In this document: positions 15,576 through 19,830 of the stretch, piece after piece
How positions within the stretch are numbered: position 1 is the first letter of the stretch
Layout: each line of letters opens with the position of its first letter
Assembly: GCA_030433055.1 (NCBI GenBank)
Contig: JAUILJ010000029.1
Location: 1-19,830 of the forward strand
Direction: 5' to 3'
DNA: 19,830 nucleotides
Origin: Polyangia bacterium
Lineage (GTDB): Bacteria > Myxococcota_A > Polyangia > Polyangiales > Polyangiaceae
Notes under the pieces: model-generated
Told to the model about the DNA's origin: nothing
What the model saw: only the letters and a program-made list of their open reading frames with translations
Databases searched by the model: none
Program-made: the position numbers and the translations under genes

Positions 15576-16532
15576 ATGGTCGCGCCCATGGCCCTGGAGG
15601 ACGGCGCCCAATTGCTGGTGGAGACTGCTGCGAGCTTCGTCACGCCGGGTCTGTCGGAGGAAGTGCGTTCCAGTTTGAGCACGCTGCTCGAGCGGGAGAG
15701 CGCAGAGTCACGCCGCGACTTGCTCTCCCGGCTACTCACGACCGGCGATGGCTGGGGTTACTTTCCCCCCAACGCCCTGGCTCGGCGGATCAACTACGCG
15801 CTGGGGGAGCTGACGGTGAAGGCGGCTTCCACCCTGCGCGGCGCGGAGAATCTCCCCAGTCCGGGGACGCCCAGCGTGTACCTCGCAAACCACCTGTCGT
15901 TCTCGGACGCGAACCTGTTCGCCTACTTGCTGGAACGGGAGGGACACGCCGCCAGTGTGGAGCAGCTGTGCGTGCTCGCGGGCCCCAAGGTCTTCACGGA
16001 GGCGTTTCGCCGCTTCAGCAGTCTCTGCTTTGGTGCGATCAAGCTGCCGCAGAGCCCCAGCCGTGCGTCGGGTGAAGCCGTCATGCCGCGGCGTGAGGTC
16101 GCTCGGCTCGCCGCGGAGACGATCGCCACCTGCGAGGAGCGTCTGCGGACAGGGGACCACCTGCTGATCTTCGTGGAAGGAACCCGGAGCCGAAGCGCCG
16201 CCATGCAGCCAGCGCTTGGCGCCGTCTCGCGTTACCTCGAGGTACCAGGTACGCAGATCATCCCGCTCGCCCTCACCGGGACCGAGCACCTGGTACCGAT
16301 TGGTGAAGAGCACGCGCACTCCACCCAAGTCGACGCCCGGATCGGTGAACCCATCGGCGCCGAAGCGCTGATCGATGCCGCCGACGGGAAGCGCGGCACA
16401 CAAATGCACGCGGTCGGGCTGGCGATCGCGCGGCTGCTACCCGAGCCCTATCGCGGCTTCTACGCGGACGAGTCCCTGCCAGAGCTTCAAGCCGCGGCTG
16501 GCGCTCTGGCCGCGCTGAAGTCCGCCAGCTGA
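15576..16532 (+). CDS. PlsC-type phospholipid/glycerol acyltransferase
   Basis: A 318-residue acyltransferase. The catalytic block is N-H106-L-S-F-S-D111, the H-x4-D motif of the PlsC/LPLAT family, and F-V-E201-G-T-R-S is the glycerol-phosphate binding motif (usually F-P-E-G-T-R-S). The first ~85 residues are an N-terminal extension without a clear domain, making it longer than a standard PlsC (about 240 residues). It probably acylates lysophosphatidate or another hydroxylated acceptor at the inner membrane. The ATG at 15576 has GGGAG about eight bases upstream; an ATG at 15588 is a possible alternative. It diverges from the diiron gene, so a lipid-related pairing is possible but unproven. 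Confidence 0.9.
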   Translation: MVAPMALEDGAQLLVETAASFVTPGLSEEVRSSLSTLLERESAESRRDLLSRLLTTGDGWGYFPPNALARRINYALGELTVKAASTLRGAENLPSPGTPSVYLANHLSFSDANLFAYLLEREGHAASVEQLCVLAGPKVFTEAFRRFSSLCFGAIKLPQSPSRASGEAVMPRREVARLAAETIATCEERLRTGDHLLIFVEGTRSRSAAMQPALGAVSRYLEVPGTQIIPLALTGTEHLVPIGEEHAHSTQVDARIGEPIGAEALIDAADGKRGTQMHAVGLAIARLLPEPYRGFYADESLPELQAAAGALAALKSAS

Positions 16533-16603
16533 GTCTCCACCTCTCTCGACCCGAGTAGCCAATTCCACACGGAACGACGGGCCAGAGGGGTTCTCCGCAA
16601 GCC

Positions 16604-17326
16604 TCAGTTGGAATCGATGACGAGCGTCATCACCAGCGAGCTCGTTGACGCTTGGACCGCGCTCTTCTTGCCCCCCGAGCCCTCGCGCGGCTGCTTCTTC
16701 GGGGGGTGAGGCGCTTCTTTCGGCCGCTTGGACTCAGCTGCCTGATCTGCCTCGGCTTCCTTGCGCTTCTGTTCGACCAAGTCGCGATGCTTCTTCTTCA
16801 GCTTGCCCGAGGCGAGTAGCTCTTGCTTGAGCTTGCTGTGGTATTTGACCACACGCCACGTCTTTTTCTTCGGCTGACACCAGCGCTTCTGTTTCGGGAA
16901 ATTCAGTCCCTGGTAACTCGCGAGCCATTGCTGGAACCAGGCCGTACCCGTTTTTTCCTTGCAGAATTTACGGTTGCGCGTGATGAGCTTCGCCACCCAG
17001 CGCAAGTTCTCCTCTCCCTGCAGGAGCTTGGCCTTCACGGCCTTGCACTCCTCGCTGGGATGGTTCACCGGGTCGTCGTCATTCTTGCACGCGCCGACGT
17101 AGCGGGCGCGGATCTGGCCCAGCCCGTAGTCTTCACCGTTGTCGCTCACTAGCTCCGGGAAGAAGCCGGTCTCGAAATGCACGATGGCCACGGCGCTCAG
17201 AGGGTCGAAATCCCGCGCTTTCGCTTCCGCCTGGATCACCTTCGCGTACCGTTCCGCTTCGGGATAGGGCATCCCGGGCCGCGTGAGGTACATCCCGGCG
17301 ATGATGACTGCGAGGGGGCGCAACAT
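16604..17326 (-). CDS. Lytic transglycosylase-like (SLT/goose-lysozyme fold) protein with basic tail
   Basis: A 240-residue protein with a short hydrophobic N-terminus (4-14) that could be a signal or anchor. Residues 24-145 resemble the SLT lysozyme fold: catalytic glutamate E52 in V-H-F-E-T-G, then Y-G-L-G-Q-I (67-72), the family's G-L-M-Q element, and L-A-S-Y-Q-G-L (135-141) in place of the usual A-x-A-Y-N-A-G. Such enzymes cleave the MurNAc-GlcNAc bond with formation of an anhydro end. Residues 150-225 are very rich in Lys and Glu with Pro runs, perhaps to bind the acidic cell wall. It ends with the hydrophobic S-L-V-M-T-L-V-I. Position fits envelope remodelling, but substrate specificity is unknown. 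Confidence 0.82.
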   Translation of the reverse strand: MLRPLAVIIAGMYLTRPGMPYPEAERYAKVIQAEAKARDFDPLSAVAIVHFETGFFPELVSDNGEDYGLGQIRARYVGACKNDDDPVNHPSEECKAVKAKLLQGEENLRWVAKLITRNRKFCKEKTGTAWFQQWLASYQGLNFPKQKRWCQPKKKTWRVVKYHSKLKQELLASGKLKKKHRDLVEQKRKEAEADQAAESKRPKEAPHPPKKQPREGSGGKKSAVQASTSSLVMTLVIDSN

Positions 17327-17412
17327 CAGGGCGCTGGGCTTAGCGCGAACCAGCGCGGAGTGCCAACCTACGACCGGCCCGACGACCGATCAACGGACTC
17401 CCCCGCCGCGCC

Positions 17413-17739
17413 TCAGACCAGGAGCTGTTCCAATAACTCGAAGATTTCCGCTTCGTTCGCGTCGATGTTCCCGTCGCTCTCGATCAGCTTCTTCGCGGTG
17501 TCGAGGAACAGCTTGCGGTGCTTTCGGGGCACCATCGCGGGATCGACCTCTTCCGGAGCAGGCGGGTTCTCCAGCCAGCCTTCGACCTGCTTGGCCTCGT
17601 CCTTCTCCAGCTTCAGCTGCTTCACCAGACGATGAACGAACTGGCGCTCCTGCTTCTGAACCTGAAGGTCCGCCCACGCGAAGGCGCACACGAACTTCAA
17701 CAACAGCAGCCGATCGTCCTTGGACAGCGTCTCGAGCAT
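17413..17739 (-). CDS. TerB-like helical protein
   Basis: A 108-residue, all-helical cytoplasmic protein. A-F-A-W-A-D-L-Q-V-Q-K-Q-E-R near the start and I-E-S-D-G-N-I-D-A-N-E-A-E near the end are the paired D-G-x-x-x-x-x-E-type elements of the TerB/DjlA N-terminal fold, which can bind metal; in the first copy the usual D-G is D-L. TerB-like proteins are linked to tellurite resistance and to membrane stress complexes, but no other ter gene is near, so a resistance role is not implied. The ATG at 17739 gives the family-sized product; an in-frame extension to 17829 looks noncoding. Confidence 0.8.
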   Translation of the reverse strand: MLETLSKDDRLLLLKFVCAFAWADLQVQKQERQFVHRLVKQLKLEKDEAKQVEGWLENPPAPEEVDPAMVPRKHRKLFLDTAKKLIESDGNIDANEAEIFELLEQLLV

Positions 17740-17840
17740 TTGCGCGGAGCCTACTTGGTGAGTAGGCGGCTGACAATGCTCCGCATGCCACCCTCGGATA
17801 ACCGAGCGGCGCACTCCGAAGTACGGCAATACGCACCGAG

Positions 17841-17881
17841 GCGGAGCCCCGCGCCTCCGCTGAGTCGCTCGGGCCGACTCA
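17841..17881 (-). terminator. Two adjacent stem-loops at the end of yggX
   Basis: TGAGTCG (17861-17867) pairs with CGACTCA (17875-17881), a perfect 7-bp stem that includes the yggX stop codon. Immediately beyond it GCGGAG (17841-17846) pairs with CTCCGC (17855-17860). On the minus strand this gives two hairpins in a row directly after the coding region, without a T-run. The rest of the gap up to the TerB-like gene start (about 100 bp) shows nothing else clear. Confidence 0.45.
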
Positions 17882-18148
17882 GCCTTCAGGCTGAAATTCC
17901 GGAGGTAGCTCGGAGCCGTCTCCCCAGAAGTACTTCTCGAGTTCGGTCATCCAGACGCGCTGTCCCTGCTCGCTGGTCAGGTCCAGGCGATACTCGTTGA
18001 TCAGCATCTTCGAGTGCTCGAGCCACATCCGCCAGGCCTCCTTGGAGACGTTGTCGAACACACGCTGACCGAGATCGCCCTTGAAGGGTGGCTTGTCGAG
18101 CCCCTCTGCCTCGCGGCCGAGCTTGATACAGTTGACGGTACGAGCCAT
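17879..18148 (-). CDS. yggX: Fe(II)-trafficking / oxidative damage protection protein YggX
   Basis: An 89-residue cytoplasmic protein matching the YggX family along its length: M-A-R-T-V-N-C7 with the conserved N-terminal cysteine, L-G-R-E-A-E-G-L-D, G-D-L-G-Q-R-V-F, S-K-E-A-W and M-L-I-N-E-Y-R-L. In enteric bacteria YggX protects iron-sulfur clusters from oxidants and is thought to help handle ferrous iron. The ATG at 18148 gives the family's usual start and size (about 90 residues); an ATG at 18184 would add twelve residues not found in the family. It follows the Ala/Pro-linker lipoprotein gene after 56 bp on the same strand and may share its transcript. Confidence 0.95.
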   Translation of the reverse strand: MARTVNCIKLGREAEGLDKPPFKGDLGQRVFDNVSKEAWRMWLEHSKMLINEYRLDLTSEQGQRVWMTELEKYFWGDGSELPPEFQPEG

Positions 18149-18204
18149 GGCGACGGTTCTGGTCGTTTCAGCCGCCTCCGTCAACCGTCACGCCTCACGC
18201 AACG

Positions 18205-19044
18205 TCACTCTTTCGTGGAGCTGGAGCTTGGAGCAGGGACCGCGCCTGGACCGAGGCTCTCGCGGATCTTCCGCAGGCGGTCACGTAGGCCCTTGTCACT
18301 GACCAGGATGATCGCCTCGTTCAACAGCTGACGGGCCCGCGCAGACTTTGGATGGCGCTCCGTGTGCTTCTTGAACAGCTCGATCGCCTGCTCACGATCT
18401 TCCGGTGCGCCCTCGCGAATGTAGCCGGCGATGCGCAGCAACGCATCCCGCTCAGCGTTGTAGAACTGAAAGCCAGCGAGTTGGAGCGGGTCCCGGTCTC
18501 GCGTCTCGCCGTGCTTTGCAGCCTCAATCGCTGCCATCACGCCGTTCTTTGGCCCTGCCGAGCCGGACGGCGCAGGAGCGGCGGCTGACCCCTGGGGAGC
18601 GGCAGCGCTTGGCGCAGCGCTGGGTGCAGGGTGGGCCCCGCCGCTTTTCGGATCCGCCCGCAGCACCAGCTTCTGCATGTAGGTCATCTCGAGCTTCTCG
18701 CCAGCGGATGCCGCCTCATCGGCCGCCGCTGCTGCCAGCTTCAGGTGCTCCGTCGCTGGTACGTCTTTCTCTTCACCGGCCTTGAGCGCCTCCCGCTTCG
18801 AGATCGCGCTGGTGCACACCGAGCGGTCCTCCTGGGCTAGGCCCACGCACTCTGGAAGCGCGGGGAACTGCGCCCATCGCTTCAGCCAGTCGGCGCGCAT
18901 CGCCTTGATGCGTGAGCCGTCGGGGGCCGTGCTGGAAGCCGGGCGGGGGGTCTCCGAGGACTTGTCACACCCCGAGGCGAGTGCGCCTGAACATATGCAC
19001 GCGGAAACGAGCGCGAGCGGGAGAAGTCTTTTCATCTGGAACAT
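18205..19044 (-). CDS. Lipoprotein with Ala/Pro linker and TPR-like C-terminal helices
   Basis: A 279-residue protein. The signal peptide ends in a lipobox L-A-S-G-C at Cys26 (Cys23 if the second ATG at 19035 is used). A helical part with two cysteines (about 50-130) is followed by an Ala/Pro/Ser-rich linker (140-165) and a C-terminal helical region (190-265) with a tetratricopeptide flavour: E-D-R-E-Q-A-I-E-L-F-K-K-H-T-E-R-H-P-K-S-A-R-A-R. TPR-like lipoproteins often act as envelope scaffolds, but no partner can be named. Two ATGs nine bases apart are both possible starts; AAGG lies closer to the first. A strong terminator-like hairpin stands just upstream, so this gene has its own promoter or is read independently. 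Confidence 0.8.
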   Translation of the reverse strand: MFQMKRLLPLALVSACICSGALASGCDKSSETPRPASSTAPDGSRIKAMRADWLKRWAQFPALPECVGLAQEDRSVCTSAISKREALKAGEEKDVPATEHLKLAAAAADEAASAGEKLEMTYMQKLVLRADPKSGGAHPAPSAAPSAAAPQGSAAAPAPSGSAGPKNGVMAAIEAAKHGETRDRDPLQLAGFQFYNAERDALLRIAGYIREGAPEDREQAIELFKKHTERHPKSARARQLLNEAIILVSDKGLRDRLRKIRESLGPGAVPAPSSSSTKE

Positions 19045-19052
19045 TGCCTTAC

Positions 19053-19090
19053 AAAACGACCGCGGCCCGAGTGTGTTCCCACTCGGGCCG
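19053..19090 (-). terminator. Intrinsic terminator after the frameshifted gene
   Basis: CGGCCCGAGTG (19063-19073) and CACTCGGGCCG (19080-19090) form a perfect 11-bp GC-rich stem with a six-base loop. Read on the minus strand it is followed by a short T-run (TTTT at 19053-19056), the classic layout of a Rho-independent terminator. It lies about 30 bp after the minus-strand stop at 19122 and just before the next lipoprotein gene. Confidence 0.85.
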
Positions 19091-19121
19091 GCAGTCTTCC
19101 TATTTTTCCACTACGGGACGA

Positions 19122-19830
19122 TCAGCCACCGCCCACGTCGTAGATGCCCTTCATGCTCGGGTCAGCCAGACCGAAGTCGTGCATGGCCTGACGCATGAAG
19201 TCGGGCACCGAGACGAAGTCCTGCAGCTTCAGGCAGGCAGCGCTGCTGTCGCAGCTGGTGCCAGACTTCAGCAGAGGCTGACCCGTCGTGGTGTCCATCA
19301 CGGGCTCGTACCAGGTGGCGCCGTTATGATCGACCGGCGTGGTCTGGTACGCCGCATTGAGCAGCTCGTTCGCGTACTCGAGGATGCGGGCACCGATACC
19401 ACGCTGCACGGTCTTGCAGGCCGGCGTGCCGCTGGCCGTCTTGCCGAAGCAGAACGTCTCCGTGCCGTAGGTGCGCGCGATGTACACCTCGCCGGTCGCG
19501 TCGGGATGCGATTGTCGAACCCGGGGTCCGTGTCCGCGCCGAGGCTCCAGATGCCCATCTGGTCGAGCCAGCGGGTCTTCTGGTTCTCCGGCAGGTACAC
19601 GAGGGTCCAAGCGATCAGGAACTTCTGCTGCTCCCAACCAACCTGGGGATCCAGTGCACGACTCACCTCGGGCATGTTCGGCTTGAAGCTCGCGCCGTTC
19701 TTGCCATAGGCAGAGCAGATCGTGGTTCCCTCGTTCGGGAAGCAGACCTCCGGAGTCGCCGGCCACCAGCTGACCCAGCCCAGGGGCTGGCTCGGGTAAC
19801 CGTCCGCATCGACGGCAGGCTTGCCTGACG
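19122..19830 (-). pseudogene. Large uncharacterised gene, 3' end, with an internal frameshift (cut by the right edge)
   Basis: Two reading frames carry the two halves of one protein-like sequence. From the right edge to about 19,505 the good frame reads D-G-Y-P-S-Q-P-L-G-W-V-S-W-W-P-A-T-P-E-V-C-F-P-N and continues through L-D-P-Q-V-G-W-E-Q-Q-K-F and G-A-D-T-D-P-G-F-D-N-R. After that it turns Arg-rich and stops at 19298. The next good stretch, H-P-D-A-T-G-E-V-Y-I-A-R-T-Y-G through G-I-G-A-R-I-L-E-Y-A-N-E-L-L to the stop at 19122, is in another frame; upstream of the junction that frame is Arg/Pro-rich noise. Joining them needs one base added (or two removed) between 19,502 and 19,513. It could be a real mutation or a sequencing error. 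I do not recognise a named family; four cysteines in the last third may pair in disulfides. Confidence 0.7.

Noticed and set aside
17413..17739. Tellurite-resistance operon
   Set aside because: Only one TerB-like gene is present, with no terC, terD or related partner in the window.
19122..19830. Programmed frameshifting in the right-edge gene
   Set aside because: No slippery heptamer or downstream structure is evident at the junction, so a mutation or sequencing error is simpler.

Overview
GC-rich bacterial DNA with about twenty genes on both strands. It is very likely a deltaproteobacterial or myxobacterial (Polyangia-type) chromosome. That placement is inferred from gene style: at least five predicted lipoproteins with lipobox cysteines, Cys-rich and Asp-box surface proteins, acidic or Ala/Pro-rich linkers, and mostly short intergenic gaps. 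No tRNA, rRNA, CRISPR array, insertion sequence or phage gene was seen.

Layout. Positions 1-1079 (+) hold the C-terminal end of an AraC-type regulator and a DUF2293 protein. Positions 1105-6103 are on the minus strand: a secreted protein with an acidic repeat linker and an M15-like zinc motif, a small Cys-rich reading frame that overlaps the end of a probable lipoprotein pirin, an Asp-box (sortilin-like propeller) lipoprotein, a LuxR-type regulator and an antibiotic-biosynthesis-monooxygenase (ABM) protein. Positions 6318-7529 (+) encode phosphoserine phosphatase SerB with two ACT domains. A lipoprotein alpha/beta hydrolase (minus) and an unrecognised all-alpha protein (plus) diverge at about 8.8 kb. 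A pectinacetylesterase-like lipoprotein and an O-methyltransferase follow on the minus strand, with overlapping stop and start codons. From 11.7 to 14.5 kb (+) there are an extended SDR epimerase/reductase resembling HpnA, a DUF4345 membrane protein and a Cys-rich lipoprotein. A ferritin-like diiron protein (minus) then diverges from a PlsC-type acyltransferase (plus). The right end (16.6-19.8 kb, minus) carries a lytic transglycosylase-like protein, a TerB-like protein, the iron-trafficking protein YggX, an Ala/Pro-linker lipoprotein, and a large gene that enters from the right edge and is broken by a frameshift near 19,505.

How the genes relate. This looks like ordinary core and envelope chromosome rather than an island. 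The clearest coupled unit is esterase-methyltransferase (1-bp overlap). ABM, LuxR regulator and Asp-box lipoprotein are close enough to be one transcript. Several gene ends carry inverted repeats that look like intrinsic terminators, the best at 19,053-19,090. I found no convincing new multi-gene defence or biosynthetic system. The items most worth a second look are the pirin with an export signal, the Cys-rich frame overlapping it, the M15-like protein that keeps zinc ligands but lacks an acid at the usual place, and the frameshifted gene.
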